Assembly (NCBI GenBank): GCA_947683425.1
Contig: CANTUQ010000004.1
Span: forward strand, 9,152,001 to 9,216,000
Origin: Excoecaria cochinchinensis
Lineage: Eukaryota > Streptophyta > Magnoliopsida > Malpighiales > Euphorbiaceae
DNA: 64,000 bases
Direction: 5' to 3'
The position numbers and the translations under genes were made by a program. The notes under the pieces were generated by a model. It was given only the letters and a program-made list of their open reading frames with translations, made no database searches and was not told the DNA's origin. Shown here in pieces: positions 32,216 through 44,276 of the stretch; position 1 is the first letter of the stretch; each line of letters begins with the position of its first letter.

Positions 32216-33204
32216 CCAGAAATCGCAGAAGTCACTCCAAAAATCCGAACCCAAAATCACACATATCACAAAATACACACAATCCAAACCATAAATTCGT
32301 CCCAAGAACTTACCTTTCCAGCTCAAACCACAAACACCCTCATCAATAACATAATTAATCATCAAATTAATTCAATATTCATTAATTTAAAATTAACAAA
32401 TCCTACCCATGCATAACTAAATCATCATACTCTCAAATTCACAATTTCCAATACTTAAAAATAGTAAATCTCAACCATCAATACACACACACACACACCT
32501 TATTTTACCACCTCATGCAATTTTTCTAAAAAGTCACATGCCAACACAAATCACCAAACACACCCAAAATAGAGACAAGTCCCAAACCTGAAATTCTAAG
32601 CTTCCAATAACTTAGCTCCACTAGTCCCAGCAATTTCCTTGCCCTTAGGATTTCGGGGAGGCTCAACTAACAATCAACACACCAAGAACAACCAAAATAT
32701 ATACCCTAAGTTAAATCTAAACCCAAAGAAGGAGAAGAAAATGAAAACAAAATGAAAAGAATACATTAACTTACCAAAAAGGATGCAAAGAGATGATTAA
32801 TTCCACCAACAAGACTTGAATCTACACTAGGGTTCTTGGAGAAAAGAAAAGGAAGAAGAAGGTGAGGAAAGGGAAAAACGTGAAGAAGAACACATTCTGT
32901 CTTTTCCCCTTTTTCTTTCTTTTTCTTTTTCTTTTCTTTGCCCAAAACATGTGTCAATCTCCTATTGGTGAAAACTAACCACTCACACCCAACTTAAACA
33001 CCCTAATATGATATGCTCAAATGCATATAATCATTTCCCAATTAATTCACACTCTAATGCAGAACATACATCCATATGCTAATAAAACCCCAAAAACATG
33101 CATTTTTACCAAAATACCCTTATGATATGCCGAACACATGCAAATGCATGCTCACACAGACAGGCTCATACTACTAGGGGGCAAACGGGGTGTGACAACT
33201 CTCC

Positions 33205-33911
33205 CCTGCTAACAAGAATTTCGTCCTCGAAATTCTCACCTGAACTGAACAACTGCGGATACTGAGCTCTCATCGACTCTTCTGGTTCCCAAGTCGCTTC
33301 CTCGACTCCATGATGATTCCATAACACTTTTACCAACTCGGTTCCTCATCATAGGAAAAATCTAGCTGCACTTGCACATCCTGAACCGAAAGAACATGTG
33401 ACGGATCTGACCTATACCGACGAAGCATCGAAACATGGAACACATCGTGCAACTTTGCCAACTCCATCGGTAAAGCCAATCTATAGGCTACCGGTCCAAC
33501 CTTAGCCAAAATCTCATAAGGACCAATGAAGCGAGGACTAAGCTTGCCTTTCTTCCCAAATCGAAGCACTTTCCTCCAAGGCGAAACTTTAAGGAAAACC
33601 TTGTCCCCGATCTCAAATTGCACGTCTTTCCTCTTTAAGTTGGCATAAGACTTTTGTCGATCCTTGGCTGCCTTCAAATTCCGTTGCACAACTCTGATAT
33701 TTTCTTCAGTATCTCTAACCAACTCTGGCCCAATCACTGATCTCTCGGATAGCTCGGTCCAATAAACCGGAGTCCTACACTGCCGACCATATAAAGCCTC
33801 ATATGGTGCCATACCGATGCTCGATTGAAAGCTGTTATTGTAGGCAAACTCCATAAGCGACACATATCTATCCCAACTACCCGGAACATCCAAGGCACAA
33901 GCCCTCATCAT
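33205..33911 (-). pseudogene. Integrase C-terminus and chromodomain-like tail of element G
   Basis: The frame 33911-33330 covers the end of the integrase core and GPY/F (LSPRFIGPYEILAKVG, VFHVSMLRRY). It ends at a stop after DEEPSW. In another frame VKVLWNHHGVEEATWEPE and NFEDEIL follow to the polypurine tract. By comparison with E, about 20 residues linking the two blocks are missing, so a small deletion caused the frame change. Confidence 0.85.
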
Positions 33912-33953
33912 ATCCTCCAGAATCTGAATGACCCGCTCTGACTGACCATCTGT

Positions 33954-34811
33954 CTAAGGATGAAACGCTGTACTAAAGTTCAACTTAGTGCCAAAAGCTC
34001 TCTGCAACTCTTTCCAAAACATGGAAGTAAACCTCGGGTCCCGATCTGACACTATGGATACTGGCACACCATGTAACTGCACTATCTCATCCACATAGAT
34101 ACTGGCCAACCTGTCAATCGAGTAGTCCACTCTAACTGGCAGAAAGTGAGCTGACTTCGTAAGCCGATCCACTATCACCCAAACTGAGTTATGCTTCCTC
34201 TGAGTCAAAGGCAAACCAGATACAAAGTCCATGGCTATATCATCCCACTTCCACTCAGGAACGGATAAAGGCGTAAGCAATCCCGAAGGGACTTGATGCT
34301 CGGCCTTTACCTGCTGACATGTTAAGCACTTGGACACAAAATCCACAATGTCTCTCTTCATACCGGACCACCAATAAAAATGTTTCATGTCCCGATACAT
34401 CTTCTCAATGCCAGGATGCATAGTAAAAACTATACTATGCGCCTCACTAATAAGCTGTCTCCTCAAATCCTCAAACTCTGGCACACACAAGCGGTTTCTG
34501 TACATAAGTACCTCATCCTGAACTGAGAACTCTGACTGCTTGCCCGATCTAACCTCTTGCAGAACCCGCTGAAGTCTCTCATCAACCCTATGAGCATCCA
34601 CAATCCTCTGTCTCAAGGTAGGCCTCACACGCAACTGAGCAATCAAAGCCCCATCTGAACCAAACCTCCATCTAAACCGTCTCAGGAACAAAGCTGCAAC
34701 TGACTTTTGACTCAAAGCAGTAGCGACTACATTGGCCTTACCCGGATGGTAATCCACTATGCAGTCGTAGTCCTTAAACAACTCAAGCCAACAGTGTTGT
34801 CTCATGTTCAA
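33954..34811 (-). pseudogene. RNase H end, integrase zinc finger and core of element G
   Basis: The fragment starts in the last part of RNase H (DYHPGKANVVA). It continues through the HHCC finger (HPGIEKMYRDMK, CLTCQQVKA) into the catalytic core (MDFVSGLP, IVSDRDPRF) and stops just after NFSTAFHP. The glutamate of the triad lies beyond that stop, between this frame and the next one at 33911. Confidence 0.85.
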
Positions 34812-34817
34812 CTCCTT

Positions 34818-35099
34818 CTATGTGAGGAAATAGTTCAAACTCTTATGGTCCGTAAAGATCCTACATTTCTCCCCATAGAAATAATGATGCCAAATCTTCA
34901 AGGCAAAGATCACAGCCGCCAACTCTAGGTCATGCGTCGGATAGTTCCTCTCATGTGGCTTTAACTGACGAGAAGCATAAGCTACAACCTTACCTTCCTG
35001 CATCAGCACACACCCAAGATCGACACCCGATGCATCACTATAAATGACAAACTCTTTACTCGAGATGGGTTGAGTAAGTATAGGAGCCTCAACTAGCAA
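34818..35099 (-). pseudogene. RNase H fragment of element G
   Basis: YSDASGVDLGCVLMQ, the catalytic Asp block, and TDHKSLNYFLT are readable. The frame is cut from the reverse transcriptase upstream by a frame change near 35140 and from the rest of RNase H by a stop at 34815-34820. Confidence 0.83.
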
Positions 35100-35149
35100 C
35101 TGCTTTAACTGATCAAAACAAGCCTGGCATCTATCTGACCCCTTTCCTT

Positions 35150-36593
35150 AACAATCTTGTCATCGGAGCGGCAATCACAGAAAAACCCTTAACAAACCGA
35201 CAGTAGTAACCTACCAACCAAGGAAACTCCTCACTTCCTGAACATTTCTAGGCGCTTTCCAATCAACTATCGCCTCAATCTTGGCCGGATCCACCTGAAT
35301 ACCCCTAGCTGAAATAATGTGGCCCAAAAATGACACTTCCCGAAGCCAAAAATCACACTTGTTAAGCTTGGCAAACAACTGATGCTCTCTCAACATCTGC
35401 AAAACCAATCTGAGATGCTCCTCATGCTCACTCTCATCCTTGGAATACACCAAGATGTCATCAATGAACACTACTACAAACCGGTCTAAGTATGGCCTAA
35501 ACACTCGATTCATCAAATCCATAAAAGCCGCTGGAGCATTGGTAAAACCAAATGGCAACACAAGGAACTCATAGTGGCCATACCTAGTCCAAAATGCAGT
35601 CTTAACCACATCTGCATCCTGAACTCGTAGCTAGTAATACCCTGAACGAAGATCTATCATGGAGAAAACACCTGCACCTCAAAGCTGATCAAACAAATCT
35701 TCAATCCTAGGCAAAGGATACTTATTCTTCACTGTGACCTTATTGATCTGTCTATAGTCGATACACATCCGCAAAGATCCATCTTTCTTCTTGACAAACA
35801 GGACTGGAGCTCCCCAAGGAGATATGCTAGGTTGAATAAACCCCTTATCCAATAGCTCTTGTAGTTGAGTCTTAAGTTCTCTCAACTCTATAGGAGCCAT
35901 CCGATAAGGTGCTTTCGACATAGGTGTGGTACCCGGCATAATCTCTATGGACAACTCGACCTCTCTCTCAGGAGGCAAACCAAGCAACTCGCTCAGGAAC
36001 AGATCACTAAACTCCCGCACAACAGGGATGTCCTCAATCTGAACTTGATCTCTCTTAGAATCCAACACGACCGCTAGAAAAGCCTCACAACCTTTCCTGA
36101 TAAACCTCTTGGCTTGCATCGCATAAATCACATTATTCAAGGAACTAACACCCAAACCTTTCATAAACACAGGAGACTGACCTCTATCCCGAAGAACAAC
36201 TATCTTCCTATGGCAATCAACCACAGCCCGATGCTTACCTAACAAGTCCATACCCAGAATCAGATCAAACTCTCTGAAAGGCAAGTCAATCAAATCCACT
36301 GGAAGCACAACTCCCTCAACCATCAGGGGACAACTCCTAAAGACTCTACTCACACTTACACTATGCCCTAATGGACTGGTCACACATATCTCATAATCTA
36401 ACTGATTAACCACATGCAACTTATCAACAATTTTATCTGTGCACAAGTATGAGTGTGTGGAACCAGGGTCAATTAGAGCATACAATTCAGTGTCATGGAG
36501 TAGAAACTTACCAGCAATAACATCAGGCACATCCTGCTCCTCTCTGGCTCGCACAGTATAAGCTCTAGCTGCGACTGGCAACTGACGCTCCAC
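35150..36593 (-). pseudogene. Protease and reverse transcriptase of element G
   Basis: ALIDPGSTHSYLC and LILGMDLL mark the protease. MCIDYRQINKV, VFIDDILVYSK and the LGHIIS block mark reverse transcriptase. Stops interrupt after EDLFDQL (near 35679), in the following GYYQL-type block (near 35630), and after RSFLGW (35211). The catalytic FIDD is intact but the frame is not. Confidence 0.87.
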
Positions 36594-36599
36594 TGACTC

Positions 36600-37736
36600 T
36601 GATGCAGCACCCTCTCTAGGTCGACCACCTCGACCTCTACCTCGGCCTCTACCATGGGTAGCCTGTGTAGCATTCGAACCAACCCTGCTGGCCTCTCTCT
36701 AGGAACCAGAATCCTCATACAATCTCAAACAACTAGCCAAAAGATGCTCAGTGCTCCCACACTTGAAGCACGCACCAGTGAGCCACCTACACTCACCCCG
36801 ATGAGTCTTACTGCAATGAGGACATACCAATGTAGTCTCAGGTCTACCACCTCTACCAGAACCTGACACAGCTACAGAACCCTGTCTTCTACCTCTAGTA
36901 GCTGGGCCAGATGATGACTCATCCTGCGGGTTCCTTGATCTCTTACCCGAAGATGAAGAAGAAGATCCTCCACGAGAAGGGTTCCTCCTCTGAGCTCTCT
37001 CTCTCAGCACAGATTCTAATCTCTCAGCCCTCATAGTAGCATCTACAATCTGGTAGTAACTTACCCCAGGCATGCACATCAAAGAAATCAAAGCAATCTT
37101 CAAAGACTCGTTCAACCCCGCTTCAAAATGCTTGCATCTGAAATCATCTGTCATAACCCCACGCGGAGCTTAGTGAGACAACCGATTAAACTCTTTCTCA
37201 TAATCTGAAACTGACATGGCCCTCTGCTTCAAACTCAAACACTGTGCCCATCTAGCATCCGTATAAGTCTGAGTTATGTACTTCTTCGTGACCTCTCCCT
37301 CAAAGAAATCCCAAGTAATTGCATCCGGTAGCTGAGGATGCCTGCAAACTAATTCCCACCATTCATAAGTGGACCCTTGCAGTAAAGCCAGTGCACACTC
37401 TGCCTGCTAGTCAGGAGGACACCGGACTTCTCTCAAAGCATGCTTCACTTTGTCTACCCATTTCTCAGCCAACTCAGACTCATCCAAACCTGTGCCATAG
37501 AAGTCTTCAACACCTGCCCTTCTCAAGTTCCCTATAGGGGCTCTAGGAGCAGTCACTCTCTCTAAGACCCTAGCCATGTCCTGTGATAATCTGAACATAG
37601 CCTCAAAAGGCATGGCTGCGGCCTCAGGCTGGACCCTAGCATGCTGAGCCGACACAGAAATTGATGGATCTCCTTCTTGAGGGTTCACACTCTCAGCGGA
37701 CTCCTCAAATGATCCACGAACAGAGTTAGAAGCCAT
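36600..37736 (-). pseudogene. gag of element G
   Basis: The start at 37736 gives MASNSVRGSFEESAES. The capsid-type domain runs through stops near 37407 and 37170. A Ser/Arg-rich linker and knuckle motifs CPHC and CFKCGSTEHLLASC follow at about 36820-36740, and a further stop lies near 36700. The first in-frame stop replaces a Gln codon by comparison with element I, compatible with C-to-T mutation. Confidence 0.85.
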
Positions 37737-37846
37737 CTAAACAAATAAGAAACAACCGCATCAGCCAACACAGATCTAGACACATACACATCTACACAGC
37801 TCCACACATCAACAAAACAAACAACACCCAGAAACGCCTAAACCTA

Positions 37847-37862
37847 CGCTATTATACCAAAA
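37847..37862 (-). other. Primer binding site of element G
   Basis: The minus strand reads TTTTTGGTATAATAGCG just inside the 5' LTR, a TGGTATCAGAGC-type site with two changes. Confidence 0.7.
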
Positions 37863-37864
37863 AC

Positions 37865-40448
37865 TGTAACACACCCTACCCATACGTAGGCGATCCCATC
37901 CGATAAGGAGTGAGATGCCGTATGAGTCAGGGTGCCACCAAACGGATACAAAGTGAACCATACAATAATTCATAACATACATACCGAAATACGGGATAAT
38001 TAAAAACTTTAAAGGAAAAGAAAGCAATAGCTGATCATGCATTAATATAACAAACCATTACAATAATGTTCTGATCAAGCTAGCTGAAATAAAAGATATT
38101 ACATAACCAAAATATAAATACAAAAGCTGAAGCTATAACAAAACTGATACAAGAGAGTTCAATACAAAAAGAATCATCAAAATTTACCAAAAGCTAAGCC
38201 CTACACTAAAACCTTCTGTGTTGGCTTGACTGTGGCGATTCTCTCAAAGCAAAACTCCTTCCGCACCTACACGGGTAAAAACACCGTGCTAAGCGATAAA
38301 CACATAGTGGGGAAACACACATATGATATGGACGGCCACTCACAATGGTCGTCAAGGCATAACACATTAACAATGGCATATACAATAATTCATATCCTAG
38401 TTCAAATAACATGCTTACAAATTAAAGCCATACATTCCGCATCTCACATTCATATCCATTTCCAAAATAATCGAACATACATCTCATCATTATACTCATT
38501 CAGCTATCACATTTATATAGTCATATAAGAGCAGAGTAAACCAATCGAACACCTGCTGACTCGAGGTAGTGGATAACGAGTATACTGAGGGTACCTTACG
38601 AGTACGAATCGATTACTGAGGGTACCTCACAGGTACAAATCAAAAGTCATTTCATTTTTATCATTAACACAATATTTTTGCTGAGGAGACCTTAAACAAG
38701 ATCCAAATACTGAGGGGTTCGCGAGGAACCAAACGGGGACCTGATCGGGGTCCGAACTGAACTGAGGGCTGCAGCTAAAAGACTCTATTAGGCATGCCTA
38801 ACTATCCACTTACTTGACTCTAACAGGTTATGCGTAACATAATTTACATTCGAATATTCCTCAAATAAGGAATTCATACTTGAGCATAACTCAATATATT
38901 AATACATAAAACACATACTACTTTAGCATAGCAAAATGCACAATTAATTGATGCCAAAAAGATAAAATAACACTAAACAATAATTAAAACCAAACACAAG
39001 TGGAAAAGGAGTGAAAAGAAAAGAAGTCCAAAATCTGCATATTAGGACAGAAGCGTTTTACACGGCGGTATGGTAAATCCATACCGCCGTGTAAGACAGT
39101 TTACACGGGAGTATGGGGTATCCCATACTCCCGTGTAACATGCCCAACACAGCTGGACGAAGGCATAAACACTGCTCCAACAGAGGCGTTTCACACGGCT
39201 ATAAGGGAAACCAAAACCACCGTGTGAAACTCACAGCTCAAAACATAACTGGGCAGTAGCGTTTTACACGGCGGTATGGGTGTATCCTCACCGCCGTGTA
39301 AAATCTCAGCCTTGTAATTTCTGAGGAATTTCCTTGATTCACACGGCGGTGATCTATTTCCTTACCGCCGTGTGACTTCTGGAAATTCCAGAAATCGTAG
39401 AAGTCACTCCAAAAATCCGAACCCAAAATCTCACACATCATAAAATACACACTCTAAACCATAAATTCGTCCCAAGAACTTACCTTTCTAGCTCAAACCA
39501 CAAACACCCTCATCAATAACATAATTAATCATCTAATTAATTCAATATTCATTAATTTAAAATTAACAAAACCTACCCATGCATAACTAAATCATCATAC
39601 TCTCAAATTCACAATTTCCAATACTTAAAAACAGTAAATCTCAACCATCAATACACACACACACACCTTATTGTACCACCTCATGCAATTTTTCCAAAAA
39701 GGCACATGCCAACATAAATCACCAAACACACCCAAAATAGAGACAGGTCCCAAACCTGAAATTCTAAGTTTCCAATCACTTAGCTCCGCTAGTCCCAGCA
39801 ATTTCCTTGCCCTTAGGATCTCGGGGAGGCTCAACTAACAATCAACACACCAAGAACAACCAATATATATACCCTAAGTTAAATCTAAACCCAAAGAAGG
39901 AGAAGAAAATGAAAACAAAATGAAAAGAATGCATTAACTTACCAAAAAGGATGCAAAGAGATGATTAATTCCACCAACAAGACTTGAATCCACACTAGGG
40001 TTCTTGGAGAAAAGAAAAGGAAGAAGAAGGTGAGGAAAGGGAAAAACGTGAAAAAGAACACATTCTGCCTTTTCCCCTTTTTCTTTCTTTTTCTTTTTCT
40101 TTTCTTTGCCCTAAACATGTGTCAATCTCCTATTGGTGAAAACTAACAACTCACACCCAACATGCATGCACTACACACACCCAATGCACTCCTAACTAAT
40201 GCACACCCTACAATGGTATGAACACACACGCTATGCACTCCCAACTTAAATACCCTAATATGATATGCTCAAATGCATATAATTATTTCCCAATTAATTC
40301 ACACTCTAATGCCGAACATACATCCATATGCTAATAAAACCCCAAAACATGCATTTTTACCAAAATACCCTTATGATATGCCGAACACATTCAAATGCAT
40401 GCTCACACAGACAGGCTCCTACTACTAGGGAGCAAACGGGGTGTGACA
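37865..40448 (-). repeat. 5' LTR of element G
   Basis: TGTAACACACCC to GGGGTGTGACA, 2584 bp. It carries 84 bp (40156-40239) absent from the 3' LTR. The hairpin cassette is at 39058-39374, the ladder near 38588-38756, TTAGGCATGCCTAA near 38790 and the double hairpin at 38270-38307. No gene. Confidence 0.92.
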
Positions 40449-41812
40449 GACCATCTCTCTCTATCTTTAAACTCTCTTTCTTCTTCATTTCATTAAGATA
40501 AGTTGGTTCCCTTGTATTGAATCTGGAAATTTGCATTGAATTGGTTCAAGAGTTAAGTGAAGAAGGTAAGTAAGAGTTCTACTTCCACCCCTTCTTTGAG
40601 TTGGATTTGGATTGACTGAGTAATGGACTAAGAGAGTTTGTGTTTGATTGATTGTGTAAGATTTGGACAAGAGAAGAGCTAAAGGCAAGGAGAAGCTCTA
40701 GATAGTGAGAGAGTGTCCAGCAACCTACTTTTGAGGTTTGGGATATATATGTGTTTATATGTTGATTTTACTTGAGTATACATGTTGATTAGTTTGATCT
40801 TGATGTGTAATTGATGCATGAACATGAGATTTGAGATATTGAGCCTGATTATGTGCCATGTGATGAAATATAATTGAAGTGTTATAAATGCTACGTGATG
40901 AGAATGGAAATTTAGCATGTGCATAACAAAGAACAAGCAAAACCCTAATTCGGGTATGAAAGTGCTGGATGTGTAATTTCTGATTAATGGCTTAAATTGT
41001 GAATTTGATTATGCCATAATGTTCATATATGTGTATAGGAATTATAATTTGAATTTGGTGATTTGATTTGTCCAAGTTGGCTATTTTCAAGCTTGATTGT
41101 GTCAGATTGCCCTTGAAGCCTATATTCCCCCCTGTGAATTGTTTATGGTGTAAAACAAGTTTTCCAACTCCAAAAGGGGTGAGACTAATTTTTTTAGAAC
41201 CATAAGATCCGTGGCTTTAAATATTATAGAAATGGCTCTATTGTTTTGAGGACTCTATCGTCTTCAAAATTCACCATAACCATAGTTAAAATTCTGTAGG
41301 AGGGCTTTTGGAACCAGTTGTGTTCCTTTGGCCATAACTCCTTCATTTTAAATCCATTTGACCTGAAACTTCTCCCATTTGAAATATGAGATCCTAAGAA
41401 ACAAATGTTATGAAAGGACCTTTGCCTAAAATTAAGTGTAAGACATCGGTTTAGGCTGTACACAATTGTGGTGTGAAGCAGTCCAGAGATTCTGCTTCTA
41501 TTTTGCTTGATTTTAGTATGTCACGGTCACAACCAAAATGGTTGCCACTATGACCAATGTCTGAAGAAGGCAGAATTGCATGTAATTGGACCTCATGGTC
41601 ACAACCAAATGGTTGCCACCGTGACCCTTCCCTATTTTGTGTATTTAGGGTGTTTTTCTTCCCAAAATGCACCCGAACTTTACTACGAGTTTCAATAGCT
41701 TGTCCAATTCATGTTCAACATTAAGAAATGAGTGTCCTAAGCGTGAAGAATTATGTATGTGAATGCGTATAAATGATTATGATAAATCATGAATGCGAAT
41801 GCGTATAATCAT
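40449..41812 (+). repeat. LTR J, second segment
   Basis: It resumes with the second GACCA copy and has a pyrimidine-rich start, then a TAAGAAACAAATG block, two imperfect hairpins (41520-41555 and 41595-41625) and the ATGCACCCGAACTT block. It ends with target-site copy ATCAT (41808-41812), where H is inserted. No gene. Confidence 0.8.
41520..41625 (+). repeat. Two-hairpin cassette in LTR J
   Basis: TCACGGTCACAACCA...TGGTTGCCACTATGA and GGTCACAACCA...TGGTTGCCACCGTGACC are the same dyad as in K and H. They lie between conserved blocks shared with H and L. Confidence 0.75.
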
Positions 41813-42199
41813 TGTAACACCCCTTACCCGTACGTAGTAAACCATACCGTGAACCGGTGGTTCACGACGACGGTCAAGGGCATTACCGAACAACCAAGTA
41901 AAACTTATAAACTTTTAAGCTAAAATATGAATTATAAAATTTCTTTCATTTCAATAACACATTATGGTTAACTTTAAATTCATTACACAATCACACCATA
42001 AAGTATAACTTTTCCAGAATTTACTACAGATAGATCATTTACAAAACTAAATTCACTTATACAAACTTATTATTTATAACTACCAATCTTGTATACATTT
42101 CGAAGACTATACAAATCCTATCCTAAAATCCTTTCATAGTCTTGCACTGGCCTGGACTGCTGCGGAAGGACTCTCGAACGATCCAATCAATGGTACCTA

Positions 42200-42239
42200 C
42201 ACGGATTAAAAGAAAATCCGTGCTAAGCATAAAGCTTAG
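42200..42239 (-). other. Conserved double hairpin in LTR H
   Basis: CACGGATT-AAAAGAA-AATCCGTG (8-bp stem, 42200-42222) and CTAAGC-ATAAA-GCTTAG (42223-42239). One G-C pair found in the other families is missing from both arms of the second stem. Copy at 47636-47675. Confidence 0.8.
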
Positions 42240-42801
42240 TGGGAAACACATAAATATTGACGACCACTAAGAAGAGCCGTCAGATAAGTTCAAAGAAGAA
42301 CATAATACAGAAAGTATAATCGTATATATATCATAATAAGTTAGATATTTTCTAGTAGGTCATCAAAATAACTACTCACTTCATGTATCAATGTTAACAA
42401 ATCACTTATGTAATAACACACCATTTCGCATTATATACATGTCATTTTGTTCACTTATTTACATTCATTACGGTTCCCAAAATTCATTTCATACAATTTA
42501 CTTACACAGGTCTTACCATATAACTTTCTAATCAATGGAGTATTAGATCACATATACCAATTTATACAAAGGTATTATCCTATTCATAAACAAAGATTCA
42601 TACGGAGCCCATAAACCCATGAGTGCTTAAAGCACTAATCCACTTCACACACATAGGTCACATTCTTGTGAACTGCTTAATCCCATACTTGCATACAAGT
42701 CATCATATATATTGATCAATTCACATCTTATTATTTGAATCACATACTCTTGTTCATTTATTGCCTGCTGAGTCAAAAGGGGTGGATAACGAGTACACAT
42801 A

Positions 42802-42959
42802 GATACCCGAGGGTATCGATATCATCACATAACACATAGATACCTGAAGGTATCAAAACATTCTTTTCATTTTTGTTCAATAACGTATTCACATAGAATC
42901 TTAAGAAAGATTCAACAGAAGGATCGCAAGGATCCAATCGGGGGACCTGATCAGGGTCC
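42802..42959 (-). other. Hairpin ladder in LTR H
   Basis: GATACC-CGAG-GGTATC (42802-42817), GATACC-TGAA-GGTATC (42839-42854), GAATCTT-AAGA-AAGATTC (42896-42913), GGATC-GCAAG-GATCC (42921-42935) and GGACC-TGATCAG-GGTCC (42943-42959). The copy lies at 48238-48395. Confidence 0.82.
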
Positions 42960-44172
42960 AGAATCGTACACATAGCTGCAGCAACACATAACTCTATTAG
43001 GCATGCCTAACTATCCACGACTCGACTAATGCAGGCTAATACATACTTGTTTCTTTTAATGATGTACATATTATATTTTCATACTTTTCATAAATACATA
43101 CACTTATTATAGTCATATAACAATGTTACGCATAATTCATACATAAGCTAAAGCAATGGCTCATAAAAACAATATAACCAACCATAAGCTTTAATTACAA
43201 TCATAATTTAATTCATTAACGGCTTAACCATTTATCTCAACCATAGCTCACATGGTATATTATATCCTAATTGAAACAATATGTCATATGTTAATTACAA
43301 GTCAAGACTCGTGTTTAAAAGCTCCCACGATATACGTTTATGACATAAGAAGGAGTCGCGCTCGCGATAGAGAACCAAGCATCCCACTCTAGTTATTCTT
43401 AATTAAATGAACTTTACAAAAAAAAACATATTTATTCTTATAATGTCCATAATCAATTTTATAAACATTACTTCTTTAAGCACATGCGTTAACCTCAAGA
43501 ATTCCAACACAGGGAACTTGTCCTATTCAATTTATTAAGGATTAATTATTACTCAGTCATTCATATAAAACCGTTTGGTATTTGATATACGAAATATTCG
43601 TACAACTTAAGTTAAGACACACCTAAACATTCATTTTATTCCATTTTAATATCACATGCAAATTTTAAACTATACATTATCTTACTCAAGACTTGAGTCA
43701 TTAATAACTTTATATATTTTTGTAAAACGACAGATACATATCACGTTTATTTTTAATAAGTATCATGGCGTCTAACAGAATTCAATTGAAACACTATACT
43801 TTATGTCTAAATAAGCCCTGGTGTTTTGGTTCGGACTTGGAAGAATACCCCAAGCTTCCTACGTATCCCAAAGAATTGGGAATCAGAACCCCGTAGTTCT
43901 ACAAGTTCAAAATAAAGGTGGTAGAACTTCGCTTCAAATCTCCTAAGATACTATAATTATATCAATGTTAGACAAATCCGAAAGTGTTCGACTCATTAAA
44001 CCTTTAAATATCTTAATCCAAATTCTTATTCAAAACCCTAGTCACTTGTATTCCTAAGTTGTAACCAATTGATTATGCTTTACAAAACTCTCGGATAAGT
44101 TCCAAAAACTTCCGATGAAGTTCGGGTGCGTTTCGGGAGGAAAAACACCCAAAATATGCAAAACAGGGGAGG

Positions 44173-44276
44173 GTCACGGTGGAAACCACTTGGTTGTGAC
44201 CGTGAGGTCCGAAATTAAGCATTCTGCCTTCTTTAGGCATTGGTCACGGTGGTAACCAATTTGGTTGCCACCGTGA
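44173..44276 (-). repeat. Two-hairpin cassette in LTR H
   Basis: GTCACGGTGG...GGTTGTGACCGTGAG and GTCACGGTGGTAACC...GGTTGCCACCGTGAC. The copy is at 49609-49712. Confidence 0.75.

Larger units (their letters stand above)
30693..33197 (-). repeat. 3' LTR of element G
   Basis: TGTAACACCCCC to GGGGTGTGACA, 2505 bp. It lacks the 84 bp present at 40156-40239 of the other LTR. It carries a double hairpin (31097-31135), a ladder (31419-31581), a near-palindrome (31616-31629) and a hairpin cassette (31886-32215). No gene. Confidence 0.92.
30693..40448 (-). mobile_element. Full-length chromovirus G with target-site duplication GACCA
   Basis: Both LTRs are present (30693-33197 and 37865-40448) and flanked by GACCA at 30688-30692 and 40449-40453. 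The interior on the minus strand holds a primer binding site, gag, protease, reverse transcriptase, RNase H, integrase and chromodomain-like tail. All genes carry stops or frame changes. The LTRs differ at a few per cent of positions plus an 84-bp unit. The insertion is intact as a transposition event and lies inside LTR J. Confidence 0.93.
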
